A program made the position numbers and the translations under genes. Of a stretch of DNA of 64,000 nucleotides, positions 47,701-59,154 are shown in pieces. This stretch comes from Nephrocerus scutellatus (taxonomy: Eukaryota; Arthropoda; Insecta; Diptera; Pipunculidae), in NCBI GenBank assembly GCA_947095585.1, contig OX352762.1, positions 97,748,249 to 97,812,248 of the forward strand, given 5' to 3'. The notes under the pieces are model-generated. The model was not told the DNA's origin. It searched no databases and was given only the letters and a program-made list of their open reading frames with translations. Each line of letters starts with the position of its first letter. Within the stretch, counting starts at the first letter, position 1.

Positions 47701-49620
47701 TCCGCATTCATAAGTGCGCGGATTTTCGTTTCGCAGATATCTATTCCTCCCTTACTTCATCATTTATATCGTTTATAAACAGTATAAATAGTAGTGCACT
47801 CAGTATAAACCCTTGCTTCACCCCAATTGATGTTGTAAATTCCTCAGATATCGATATACCATCCCATACATACGCTCTATTATTTTCGTTATTCATCTCT
47901 AGTTGCATACAATTTACCGTATCCGCAAGAAAGACAATGTCATCCGCATTCATAAGTGCGCGGATTTTCGTTTCGCAGATATCTATTCCTCCCTTACTTC
48001 ATCATTTATATCGTTTATAAACAGTATAAATAGTAGTGCACTCAGTATAAACCCTTTGCTTCACCCCAATTGATGTTGTAAATTCCTCAGATATCGATAT
48101 ACCATCCCATACATACGCTCTATTATTTTCGTTATTCATCTCTAGTTGCATACCATTTACCGTATCCGCAAGAAAGACAATGTCATCCGCATTCATAAGT
48201 GCGCGGATTTTCGTTTCGCAGATATCTATTCCTCCCTTACTTCATCATTTATATCGTTTATAAACAGTATAAATAGTAGTGCACTCAGTATAAACCCTTG
48301 CTTCACCCCAATTGATGTTGTAAATTCCTCAGATATCGATATACCATCCTATACATACGCTCTATTATTTTCGTTATTCATCTCTAGTTGCATACCATTT
48401 ACCGTATCCGCAAGAAAGACAATGTCATCCGCATTCATAAGTGCGGGGATTTTCGTTTCGCAGATATCTATTCCTCTCTTACTTCATCATTTATATCGTT
48501 TATAAACAGTATTAATAGTAGTGCACTCAGTATAAACCCTTGCTTCACCCCAATTGATCTTGTAAATTCCTCAGATATCGATATACCATCCCATTCATAC
48601 GCTCTATTATTTTCGATATCGTTAGTGGAATAGTTTTCTCTAAAAACTGCTTAAAATTCTAATAAATAAATTGAATTCTCGATTACTACCGCCGTACTTC
48701 TTGCGATGTAAATGGTGCGTCCAAAAACTCATTCGTAATAAACGGCGCTGCGTAATGAAATGAAAAATGAGAAGAGAAGAGCTAAGGGTTGTGTTTAAAA
48801 GGTTGCTAAAATGTTCTTTTAGTAGTGGAGCATTTAACATGCTGCCAATTGTGCTTGTTTGCCCGTTTATGTACTTCACTGCTCTCCAAAACTCTGCAGA
48901 TGATTTTGACTCGTTCACTACAGCAATCTTTTGTTGTTCATAAGCTACCTTTTTTGCATAGCAAAGACTTTTAGAATCTCTATATGCTTCTCCGTAGAGA
49001 GATTTGAGAATGTTGGTCTTATGTGCTCTAAATAACTTTAAAAAGCAAACGAGTTGGCTCTAGCCTTAACACATTCTTTGTCAAACCATTTTTGCTTGTA
49101 GGAACTTTTGATTATTGATGGGTTGTATGTCGGAACTCCATTTTTAATTACATTTCTTAGTGTATCAATATTTAACAGAGTATTTGCAACAAATAAACAC
49201 TCTAGATTAACATTCATGTTAGTCTGGAAGTTATTGCGCATTCTTTCGTTTCAAACCAATTTCGGTAATAATCCCAGTTGTGTGAAAGGGTCACCATTTG
49301 GCGAATGCTACAATGCATTTAATTACAAGAGGCATGTGATCCGAAAAATGCTCGGCACCTACACGAAAGTTGTTTCCAACTTCCAGAAATGAGGCAGTAG
49401 TCCATTACAGAAGAGGGTAACCCACGAATAAAAGTAAACTCGCCGGTAAAATCAACTACACAGCTTCCATTTAAAATATTACAATCGAATACATCCGCCA
49501 GCTCAAGGATCTTTATACCCTTGTTGTCACAAACCTCGTCTTTTGACTTGCGATTCATATGTACAACTGATGAATTACTTTCGCTTATCATTTCCGTTAG
49601 CCTGTCGTAGTCGTGTTGCC
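44750..49620 (-). pseudogene. Non-LTR retrotransposon hosting a tandem RT-core array
   Basis: Minus strand, 5' to 3': endonuclease C-terminus with FTFIRGLPSSVMDYCLISGS (49400-49440); linker KQKWFDKECVKARANSFA (49050-49090) and SSAEFWRAVKYINGQTSTIG (48840-48910); RT core replaced by a 12-unit array (45712-48615); then thumb and C-terminus with EKFLRYFLKRIFRLPTST (45390-45440), NYMLHLETATPP, EWQNRASECGMRLNIT (about 45200) and a terminal zinc-knuckle-like LCNMCNLNTREDVFHFLAIC (44880-44950; C-x2-C-x7-H-x4-C). It is 5'-truncated at about 49620. Clade uncertain; the sequence differs from the CR1-like and RTE-like families here. Without the array it would be about 2 kb. Confidence 0.85.
45712..48615 (-). 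repeat. 12-unit, 242-bp tandem array of a reverse-transcriptase core
   Basis: Units start at 45712 and every 242 bp to 47890, then 48133 and 48375 after a one-base insertion near 48054. Each unit encodes, on the minus strand, YVWDGISISEEFTTSIGVKQ, LLFILFINDINDEV and the catalytic NADDIVFLADTVN (RT motifs B to C). Units are nearly identical: internal ones differ at only a few sites. The period is not a multiple of three (242 = 3x80+2), so the frame changes at each unit and no continuous protein results; the open frames on either strand are by-products. The outermost units carry most private differences. Confidence 0.97.
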
Positions 49621-50578
49621 AGTGGCTGCCATAGAGATAAATAGGGACTATACATAACTAAGTAATACAGGAGAGCGCCACATCAGTATAATGGTGTTCA
49701 AGTAATAGCATCAATCAATACTTCTGCCACTACACTATAATGACACATCACAGGATAATTATCTTTTGTCTATCCAATAAGAAAACCCCAACCACTCTTA
49801 AGTTTACCTCTCTGGTTTTCAAACAGAGGCCTGCTTGTCCGCGAGGAGCAGCGTTGTGGTATCTAAGTTTCGATATTATTTGACATGATCAAAAATGTTT
49901 GACTACGCCATACCTACACATACTGCACAGTGTTCACGTCACTCATTAGAAATCACTTTAAATTGGCTTCTCAATAATCTACAGCTCATTACAAAGTCCA
50001 AGCGCCTCGATAAGATAAGCGAATGTGTAAAATATCTGTAAGACACTTCTTATCCCCAGAGAAGTGCACAATTGTTGCACCAGATAAACACAAGCACCTG
50101 CTGCTGATAATTATGATGATGGCAAACTGACCACGATCTGGATTGCTAGCGTAATTCCATTGAGATTTCGTTTTTAGCTTAGACGAACCGTTGGCGGTGG
50201 CAAATCATATGGTAACAGGACAGCCGAACAAACGAACCACATCGATCGTTGCAGTTTTTAACTTTGATTTGAATTGTTCACTAGCTTGCTGGCATACACT
50301 TGCAGAATAATTGTAAGGAGTTTAGATGTATTGGCAAAACCTGTTGATCATAAGTTTGATGCGATCATGTTTGAAAATCGCTTGCATCCGGTCGATGAAC
50401 ACGAAGCTCTAAATAGATAATAAGGCATCGCATAACACATGATTATGATGTCAGTTATAGGTAGCACACCTTGTAACGTCTTGTAGAAGGTTCATGAGTG
50501 TACAATTTGATGTACAATTTAATTTTAACGCCTGTGCTAATAATTATAGCGTACTTTAAACACTGATAATCGCTCCAC
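49621..50578. other. Spacer, no gene recognised
   Basis: About 1 kb with no coding region or repeat boundary that I can support. Confidence 0.5.
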
Positions 50579-50889
50579 TTATCAGCATACTGTGGGCGCC
50601 GTGGCTCTAGTGGTTAGTGCGTTGGATATCTGAGCAGGAGGTTTGAGGTTCGAATCCCAGAAACACCAAAAGTATTATTGAAAGTCCCACCTCTCACGAA
50701 TGTCTGACAAACGTCCAAGAGAAATAACTTGTGGACGAAAATTTCTCACTTTTCGGATACGGCAAATAATTGTAGGTCCCTTCCATTGGTGTGCAAAAAT
50801 ACAACACGCACAACACAAATGGGTGCAAGAAGCTAAGCATTGGAACGCAACGGTCTGTCGCGCCAATAATTATTATTATTATCAGTATA
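50579..50889 (+). mobile_element. tRNA-derived SINE, copy 4, with 11-bp TSD
   Basis: SINE at 50590-50878, plus strand: head gtgggcgccgtggctctag, B box GGTTCGAATCC near 50649, body with aattgtaggtcccttccat, and an (ATT)n tail. Flanks ttatcagcata (50579-50589) and ttatcagtata (50879-50889) form an 11-bp duplication with one mismatch. The A box carries one extra base compared with copy 1. Confidence 0.9.
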
Positions 50890-51109
50890 GAAGATGAGTG
50901 TATATGCCTACATAAAATCCCATAGTCAAACAGTATTTTTAAAAATAAAAGTTGATAATATTGTGTCAAGGCGGTCAGCCATCAAGAGAGTAGGGCGAAT
51001 AACACAGAATGCTTCAGAAATACATTTGGCTGAAACTATCTCTGACTGGGTGGAAGTGCGATCAAACCTCCACGTGGTAAATTTCCTCCAGTACAGGAAA
51101 AGCGAAATG

Positions 51110-52850
51110 ATCGGGCTAGTCCCTTCAAAGTAAGTTTGGCGCGAGGCCGTAACCTCGCCCATAAAAAAACCATATTACCGAACCCCAAATCAGCCTCGGA
51201 TACACTGATGAACGACGACGACCACGGCAACGAAAATGGCTAAACGATTTTTTCTCATGGAACATTTATAGAGCTCGAGCTGCGCAGCAGCTGGCCGATA
51301 CCCTGTCTAAATATAAGGCTGACATAAAAGCAATCCAGGAGATGTGGTGGACGAGGAATTGTGTCTTACAAAAATCAGAATATGACATATATTACATCTG
51401 TCATGCAAGATATCATGTGCTGTGGGTGGGGTTTCAAGTCAGCAAATAATGAAACCCACAGTTATCGGCTTTAATGCAGTAAATGAACGGCTATGCACCC
51501 TTCGCGTGAGGGACAAATATATAAATATAAGCCTGATAAACGCTCACGCACCTCGAATGGATTCTCCAGATGATGAAAAATAAGAATTCTATGAATCAGT
51601 CGAACGGAGACTCCATGCCTGTCCTTTAGTATGACCTAAAAATCGTTTTCGGGGATATGAATGACAAAATAGGTAGGGAGCCAGTATTCAGGCAGTACAT
51701 TTGCACGCAAAAATATCCACAAAGCCTCCTGGGATCTCCTGCTGGAGCCACTCGCAACCAGATAGACTACGTGTTGAAAGACCGCCGCCACAACCCGAAC
51801 CTGATGACGGTACGAACGTAACAAGGTGCCAACGTCGACTCGGACCACTATATTGTTGGTATGGTGCTCCGAGCGTGGATTGCATCATCAAGAAAGCATC
51901 CGAGAAACAGATTCGAGTCAACACGGCTGCCCTTCGTAACGAAGAGACCTGAAACAACTACGGTCAAGCGATAGGACTCGCCCTAAATGCAGGTAGAGTA
52001 AGTCCTTGGGCTAAGATGCCAGGTGTAGAAGAGAAATGGACACGACTTAAGAATACCGTCATTAGTACTTCAAACTCCATCTTAGGCAGCAGTCATAGAG
52101 ATCGGAACGACTTGTTCGATGACGAATGTAAGCTAGCGACTGAGCGTAAGAATGTTACGTACCGAGCAATGCAACAATCTCATAGAACGCGGGCACGCGA
52201 AGATAAATATAAAGAGCTCAGAAGATATGAAAAAAAAAGTTCACCAGCGTAGAAAAGCAGCCTGGGAGATGAATCTCGTTCGTGAACTAGAACAGTACAG
52301 AGAGCGAGGATCGCCCCAGGCGAGGTAGTTCTACCAGAGTCCGCGGTATGACGCAATATACACCGCGTTGCACATACTGCAAAGACAAAGAGGGTAATCT
52401 GATCGCCGATCTCAAGACATCTTAGAGCGATAGAAAGAGCACTTTCATGAGTTGCTTAATGGCCAGATAACTAAGGAATTGGAGGCTCCACCAATGACCG
52501 AAGACTACCAAGCATAGATGAAGTTGGCAGAGCGATAAATCGGCTTAAAAGTAATAAGACACCGGGATCTGATGGTATCCCAGCAGAACTGATTAAAACA
52601 GGAGGCCCCTCAATACACCAAGCAATTTATGATAACAGCATGGAACCAAAAATACGCGCATGGTTGCTTAAAGCCAACAAAGCCTACTATAGTCTGTGAA
52701 GACTCTTAAAATCCCGTTATTTAACCATAACATCCAAGCTGCTAGTATATAAGACAATAGTCATACCAGTACTTACATATGGATCCGAGACTTGGGTGCT
52801 TAGCAAAAAGCATTCTGACCTCTTGGTTTTAGCCCAAACTTCCAATTTAA
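51110..52850 (+). pseudogene. RTE-like non-LTR retrotransposon (family B), copy with intact endonuclease motifs
   Basis: The 5' UTR-like start (aagtaagtttggcgcgaggc) is shared with the copy ending at 56563. Endonuclease blocks: GDMNDKIGREPVF at 51652, TRNQIDYVLKDRR near 51750 and VDSDHYIVGMVLRA near 51836, so the metal- and phosphate-binding boxes survive, though frameshifts lie between them. Then the linker WTRLKNTVISTSNSILGSS (52030), the RT N-terminus SDGIPAELIKTGG (52567), and an abrupt jump near 52640 to a C-terminal region (RAWLLKANKAYYSL) ending near 52850. Most of the RT palm is deleted. Confidence 0.85.
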
Positions 52851-54039
52851 TTGGATTATGTATACCTAAATACAGTCTCTTTCATAAACCAATAACACCC
52901 GCATTTCAGACACCAACAATCTATTTTTTCTCAAGTTGGTGCTAAGCAACACCCAACAACATACATTAAAACATGTTGACTCAACCGCGTAATAATTCGA
53001 TCAGTTAAGTGCTCTTGGTTTTTAAAATCGCAAACAACATTCTGAATGTAAGTTAGGTACTAACAGATGAGAATTTACTTTTGAAATTAAAACTCCTAAG
53101 ACCACATCCACATCGATCTCTAAGTAGTTGTCAAACGTTTATATAAAAAAAAAGAGTACAAAGCAATTTCCTTTCGCTGCTGATGAAACGAAGGCACACT
53201 GTTTGCTTACACGTTTTCAGAGCAATAAATAATAGCACCAACTTAAAATCTACTACAGGCAAGTTAAAAAAATCATAAAAACCCATTGTGCCGCGCGCTT
53301 TATATGTTTAATTCTTATATAGTACGAGTAGCTTTACCATAGTTTCTTGGTTTTGTGCAATTGCATAGCGCACAGATTCGAATCTCATTTATTTATTTTT
53401 TAATTGATAGGTATCCTTTCAAATGTGTTAAGGAATTTTAAAATGTAAATTTATGAAAAAATAAACCTGTTAATAGCGAACGTACTCAAGTTTTTAAATC
53501 ACTGAGAATTATGTAGATTGGTATAAGTGCACTTTCTCTTTCGATAGTCATTATCTTGTTTGTCTCTACAATCAGCGTCCGGAAAAAATCTCTTCATAGG
53601 TCGTCGATGTCTCCTATTTTGGGACCCCTTAGCTTGAGGCGTTCTTGTCTTCCTCATCCATCCAGGGTATGCTTGGTCTGCTTCGCTGTCGTAATTTACA
53701 ATTCCTCCTGCAAATTGATATCAAATCCTTCCTGGATTTAAAGAGTCTTGACAGCATATAGTATGCTTTGTTGACTTTAAGCGATCTTGTCTGTGTTACT
53801 GGTACCATTCCTTTGTCGGCTGCTAAATTTCTATTACCGTTACATTATGGTCTCAATATAGTCATTTCTCCCAACCTATTGATCTTACGGGATCATACAT
53901 TTTATAAAAAAACATAGCTTGTGTCCATCTGTAATAATAAAGCTTTTTAACACCTAAAGAATTAAAGATAATAATCAGAGGACAGGAAATTTTTTCCAGC
54001 GTGCGTTTGCCACTTTGTACGTTTGAAAGTTTCTCAGTT
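52851..54039. other. Spacer with one small RTE-like remnant
   Basis: Mostly AT-rich sequence without genes. At about 53735-53835 (minus strand) LKVNKAYYMLSRLFKSR and AADKGM are remnants of RTE-like family B, corresponding to 61350-61440. A plus-strand frame at 53556-53741 overlaps this and is not a gene. Confidence 0.55.
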
Positions 54040-54870
54040 TTTCAAATTGTCAGTTGGTCCACTAGTATATCTCAGCTTCCAGATGAATTTGATGGGGCTT
54101 ATTTTAAAACAATTGGTTAGCGCTCGTCTTGCGATGGCGTAATTTTTTGTATGTTTGGATTGCTCTCATCGCCAACTTACTTAGTAAACAAAACCCTTAA
54201 TGTCGTTCGACGGCGGGTAGCAAATTTACAGTTTTGATTAAGACGGTTGGCAAATGTAACGCAAAATTACGCCAAAACTCTGGTAGGGTTTTGGAATGCG
54301 AAAACAAAACCAAGAAATTATAAACAATATGTATTTTTTAGCTATTCTAATGCGTCTCCAGTTTTCTAGTTTTGCAATATTTGAAATTTTCTAATATTGT
54401 GTTTCTTTTCGATATTTTTTTAACACAAGGAGATGAACACATGAATAAAAAAAATTGTTCATGTTAATTCTCCAATAACAAAGAGCATACTGAATTCCAA
54501 TACAAATGCTGAAAAATAAAAACACATTCGAAGCACTGCAACCCAACAACAAAACAACCCCAATTGTAAAGCAAGCAGCGCTGCTCACAGCGCACCACGC
54601 ACACAGAACACAGTCATTATAGTATGACATGATCTGATGCCGCTATATAGGAAAAAATTTTGTATGGGAGCCCCCCGACCCGCGGCCCCATCTCTCTCTT
54701 AATCTCTCTCTCTCTCTCTCTTTTAATAGAAAGTATTGTTACCGAAAATACACATGTGTGCAAAGTTTAAATAAAATCGAGATTTAGAAAGTGGGTTAAA
54801 AATTAATCACAGGATCTGACCAGCCAGCCACGGGCACGCGAAATTAATATAGAGAATTTAAAAAAAAAAA
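54040..54870 (-). repeat. Dispersed repeat with a conserved short open frame, copy at 54.4 kb
   Basis: Inverted relative to 34430-35000 and sharing its landmarks. The minus-strand frame at 54391-54630 begins MSYYNDCVLCA and continues FSICIGIQYALCYWRINM, aligning with the 34758 frame. A (CT)n tract at 54691-54721 sits at the position of ggggctcccatac..., next to a gcggcccc block. The segment 54040-54130 (tatatctcagcttccag) carries the other landmark of the family seen at 18662 and 19159. Confidence 0.6.
54691..54721 (+). repeat. (CT)n microsatellite
   Basis: Tandem ct dinucleotides interrupted once by aat, inside the dispersed repeat. Confidence 0.9.
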
Positions 54871-55289
54871 AAATTCTGTCAACGCTTTGGGCGGATGGCA
54901 GATAGACTGTTGGTAAGTACGGATTACACGGTGATGATTAGAAATCGTCCATTTTTTAAAATAAAAGTTAAACTCTTAAGAGTAATTGGTATTAATACAT
55001 TAATATTTTTGTCGTCCAATATTTTAATGGTAATGGTCAAAACAAATTCGATTTAAATCGGTAGGCATTTTGAAGTTATGAGCGTAATTGCTAAAATTCA
55101 CAAAAAATTTCATTAATGTTTTTACTTAAAATTGGAAAATCATGGCTTTTAAGTTCATTCTACATTCATACCTTTCATTTGACACCTCAATCGTAACTGT
55201 ACAACTTGTATGTCTCTGGGAAGTCGAAGGTGAGTGCTTCGGTTGGCAGGGGACGATAGGAGGGTTTGATCGGTGGAGGAAAAGCCAAC
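54871..55289. other. Spacer, nothing recognised
   Basis: AT-rich, ending in a moderately GC-rich stretch near 55215-55280 that is not matched elsewhere in the window. Confidence 0.45.
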
Positions 55290-56565
55290 TTCGACTTCAA
55301 TAACTAACTAACAATAACAATAACACGGCATTACGAAAACATTCGTAGATCTCATCGTTATTGAGTCTCCGGAATCCTCCTTTCTCACATACGGGGCTAA
55401 CAATTCTCCACAAGAATTTTCTCTGGAACGCAGCTAAGAATGCTTTTGCTAAGCACACAAGTCTCGGATCCATATGCAAGTACGAGTATGACCATTATCT
55501 TGTGAACCAGCAGCTTGGATGTTATGGTTAGATTCCTTGATTAGAAGAGTCTTGTTAATTTATTATGGATGCCGAATTCTCTCATAGCTTTATAAAGTTC
55601 TATTTTGGCTATGCTATCATAGGCGGTCTACGGGTGAAAATCTGAGCAGTTGTTGATTTGCCTGGGATAAAGCCACACTGGTACGGGCCAATGATGTCTT
55701 TAGATATCTCTTGAAGGATAGTGGAGAAAATCTTATATGCGGTACTCAACAACGTCATACCACGATAATTTATGAACGTTGTGATATCTCCCTTCTTATA
55801 TATGGGGCAGAGGATGTCTCTTCGCCAGTCTGCAGCCATCGCTCCTTCTTCCCATTCTTGCACTATTAGTCCATAAATTGTTTGGTAAAGTGCGGGACCT
55901 CCTGATTTAATCAGCTCCACTGGATACCAGCTTGTCCTTGCAGTATATGCAACGCGGTGTATGTGGCGTTATACCGCGTAGCCTTTAGTATAACTTCCGC
56001 GTCTGGTGCGATCATCGCTCTCTGTACTGTTTTAGTATACAGACAAGATTATTTTCCCATGCGGCTTTCTTTCGCCGGTGATTTGTTTTTTCTTCTGAGC
56101 TTTTTATATTATTTTTCACGTTCCCACTTTTTATGAGATTGTTGCAGTGCTCTGTACGGAACATTCTTACGTTCAGTCATCGAACCAGTCGTACCGAACT
56201 CTACGACTACTGCCTAGGATGGAGTGCAGTACTAATGACAGTATTTTTAAGGGGTGTTCATTTTTTTCTACACCCGACATCTTTTGCTAGAAAGCCAACC
56301 AAGAGCACATGATGTCTTGCATCATAGCCGTAATATATTCCTGGATTGCTGTTGGTTTATCATTATATTGGGACAGGGTATTGTCGTACTGCTGGTGTAG
56401 GTCGAGCTCTATACAGTTAGCGTACTTTCCATAAGAAAATTCGCAAATGGTTTAGCCGTTTTCGTCGTTCATCACTGTACCCGAGGCTGATTTGGGGTTC
56501 CGTAAAGTTTTTTTATACGGGCCCTCATTGGCCTCACACCAACCTTACTTAGTTTTAAAGAACGT
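55290..56565 (-). pseudogene. RTE-like non-LTR retrotransposon (family B), copy at 55-56.5 kb
   Basis: The 5' end at about 56563 matches 51110. Only scraps of endonuclease remain (56280-56540). Linker homologous to 52100-52320 lies at 55990-56280. The RT finger runs MELIKSGGPALYQTIYGLIV, GDITTFINYRGMTLLSTAYK and GPYQCGFIPGKSTTAQIF (55920-55620), uninterrupted for 103 codons. The palm with its catalytic box is deleted (near 55600), and the C-terminal part (55290-55560) follows. It complements the 51-kb copy, which lacks the RT finger and palm. Confidence 0.85.
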
Positions 56566-58135
56566 TATTCCTGTGAGTTATATTTTAGCGTAAGTGTATT
56601 TAATATTCAATTACCCACACAATGATAAATGGTAAACAAAAAGTTACACACAAATGAACGGCTTCTGAGTTCCGATTTGTAAATTATTGCTAGGGATGAC
56701 GAAAAGAGAGATAGAGAGAAAGAAAGGGAGCAATTAATTGAATTTATTTCCACATGTGTTTATGTGAAAGTGGTGTCTGCAAACATGAAGAAATCTTGAT
56801 GAGAACAAGATAAAAAAGAGTAATGCCATCACATTAATTTAAAACATGATAATCAGACAGTACCAACAGAAGAAGGAAATAAGATAAATAGTGACCCTTT
56901 ACAAACTAAATTCGATAAACATGTGCAACATGGCACTCCGATAAGCGATATTCGCCTGAACTTATCTTGGTATATTATAATTAACGCACTGCCAAATATG
57001 TTGTGACAGTGCAATCGCATTACACACAGGTAACATTGATAAATTAAACAATTAATGGCAATTAAATTGAATTGAGCAAATTGTTGAAAAGCGGCCATTG
57101 ATCAATCAGAACTGAGGCACAAGGAAAAGAAACAGCAGAAACGATTTCAAGCACAATAACATAAGCGTTTTCGATTTTTTCTGTGGACAACGTGATGGCG
57201 AAATACCATCCACTGCTCAGGTGGGGGACAATCACCGGACCCCCAATAATTGACGCTAAAATTGTATAATAATTGCAATTTCCTTACAGTCAGTGTGTTA
57301 CGTTCGGCCAGTGTCTCTATAATGCTTACTTTTGGTAGTTGACTGAGAGAAAGGTTGCAAAGCAAGGAAGTATACTTTTTTATTGCACACTCGTATATTT
57401 ATTTAAAAATTATTTATTAATTAATTATATAAAATATGCTAAGCTTCATATCTAAATATTACATCGTTATTTTCTAAGATATTATCAAATTTTTTGGGCA
57501 AAAAGACCGACTCAAATTATCAAATTAATTAATTTATTCATCTTACGAAATGTATTGTTTCTGATTACGACGTAGCATTGTGACAAAAAACAATGGTTGG
57601 CAAATTATTTTCGAAATATTATTTTGTATCGCATCTAGCAAACGATCCATATTCACAGCATTTATTGGCATCATTTGTACAATCTCTAAAAAGCCGAAAA
57701 TGTCTCAACTGTCTTACAAAAGAAAAATAACGAAACGAAGAAATAAGAAAAGAAAATTTGTTGCAAAAGCAGAGTGGTGTTTTGCCTTATCGACCGGAAA
57801 ACCAAAACGTTAGTTTCACCATAGATAAAGTATATCAAGCATCGTAATTTCCGTAATTGGCTTTTCAATATATGTTTACTATTTTCATTTTTCAAACAAA
57901 GTAATGAAATGATTTTTTTGATTTTCATCTCATGTGGAGCTGTGGTGATTGTAGGTGGAGTTCTCACGTCGGACTATATAAGCAACACAGATTGATTGAT
58001 TAAGGCAGTGTAATCATTATACAGGAAGTGAAATACATCTGAGCTTAAAACAAGTAAATGTAAAAAAACAAAAATTTTTTTGTGTACAAAATTTTATGTA
58101 TAAATCGCCACATGCCACACGAGCCAGACGCGCGC
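56566..58135. other. AT-rich spacer, no gene recognised
   Basis: Open frames at 56853-57098, 57147-57365 and 57580-57967 carry no known motif; the last overlaps on both strands. A GC-richer patch at 57195-57250 is not identified. Confidence 0.45.
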
Positions 58136-58192
58136 ACGTGGGCACGGGTATTACGGAAGGGTTAGAGAATGGGCGGGATACATCTGGATATT
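58136..58192 (-). pseudogene. CR1-like remnant, copy G (C-terminal scrap)
   Basis: The minus strand reads PDVSRPFSNPSVIPVPT, matching DASRPLLNPSVIPVPQ of copy D (25335-25385). Only about 57 bp remain. Confidence 0.65.
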
Positions 58193-58538
58193 TTTTTTTT
58201 ATAAAGAGACTCATTGCCAAGGGAGGACTCCTGAATGACTTGCGTCACGGCAATAAGTTGGGCTAAGCCCTTTATTAAATTCAAAATAAAATAAAAATCG
58301 AAGAAATGTGATTTACAACATATATCACATTTCTCACGTTTGTAGCCGGTTTCAATTTATTTTCTCAGAATTCTCTCTGATTCATTGAAAAAGCAATACG
58401 GAAAAACGAACACGAAAAACTAAAACGACGCGAGTCCAAATGCTTTCGTCAAGGAATCATGGTCAGGGAAAACTACAAAAAACCTTGACCAAGAAAATAT
58501 TACAAATTTTAAAATGTTTTTTTAATTATATATTTTAC
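58193..58538. other. AT-rich spacer
   Basis: Nothing recognised. Confidence 0.45.
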
Positions 58539-59117
58539 TAGCTGACCCGACAGACGTTGTCCGTCCCACTTTCAATAAATTTTTTTGTGATCTTTTGTGA
58601 ACTTGTGAAAAGCTATTTATTTTGCGATATCGCGTGACAGTATTAGTCACATCAGTATTAGCAGAAATACGCGGCGTTTCCCGGCTGTCCCATTCCACTG
58701 ACCCCCGCCCACTTACACCCCACTGCCTAACCAACTCACCAATCCAGAAAACTATAGAATCGACACTTATACAGGCAAAAAATGTACACTTGTTCGAATA
58801 TTCTTTATATGAAGATCATATACAGGGAAAACTACATTTTCCACCCCAGCGCCACCTATCGGGTCCAAATTTTGTCAACGATTTTCATTTTACTTAAATA
58901 TTATATGGTGTGAATTTGAGCCAAATCGTCCCATAAATGAGAATTCTCGGAAAAAATACGATACCAGCGCCGTCTGCCGGGCTGATTTGTGAATCTAAAT
59001 CTAAACCATCCAGGGCGTCACCCAAACGCATACAAAAAAATTCATTCAAATCGGTTCAGCCGTTTAGGAGGAGTTCAGTGACATACACACGTACAGTAGA
59101 ATTATATATATAAAGAT
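58539..59117 (+). repeat. 'TAGCTGACCC' dispersed element, unbroken copy
   Basis: Runs from tagctgacccgacagacgtt to the tail ttatatatataaagat. Internal landmarks gtttcccggctgtccc, ctatagaatcgacact, ccccagcgccacctatcggg and aaatcggttcagccgttta are shared with the split copy at 32556-34300 and partly with 1-130. The A/T-rich tail with a short TA run is typical of retrotransposed repeats, but no coding capacity or TSD is visible, so the class is open. Confidence 0.65.
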
Positions 59118-59154
59118 ATTCAATAAAAAGCTTATAAGCACTTCAACCTTCATC

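Noticed and set aside
45725..48505. Repeated 119-codon plus-strand open frames across the 242-bp array, looking like a multigene family
   Set aside because: They are antisense to RT motifs and overlap from unit to unit; they exist only because the array is repeated and the shift of frame per unit happens to be open.
45712..48615. CRISPR-like or regulatory repeat array
   Set aside because: Units are contiguous with no unique spacers, and each unit is recognisable RT coding sequence.
57580..57967. Coding region near 57.7 kb
   Set aside because: Frames of similar length occur on both strands over the same AT-rich stretch, with no recognisable motif in either.
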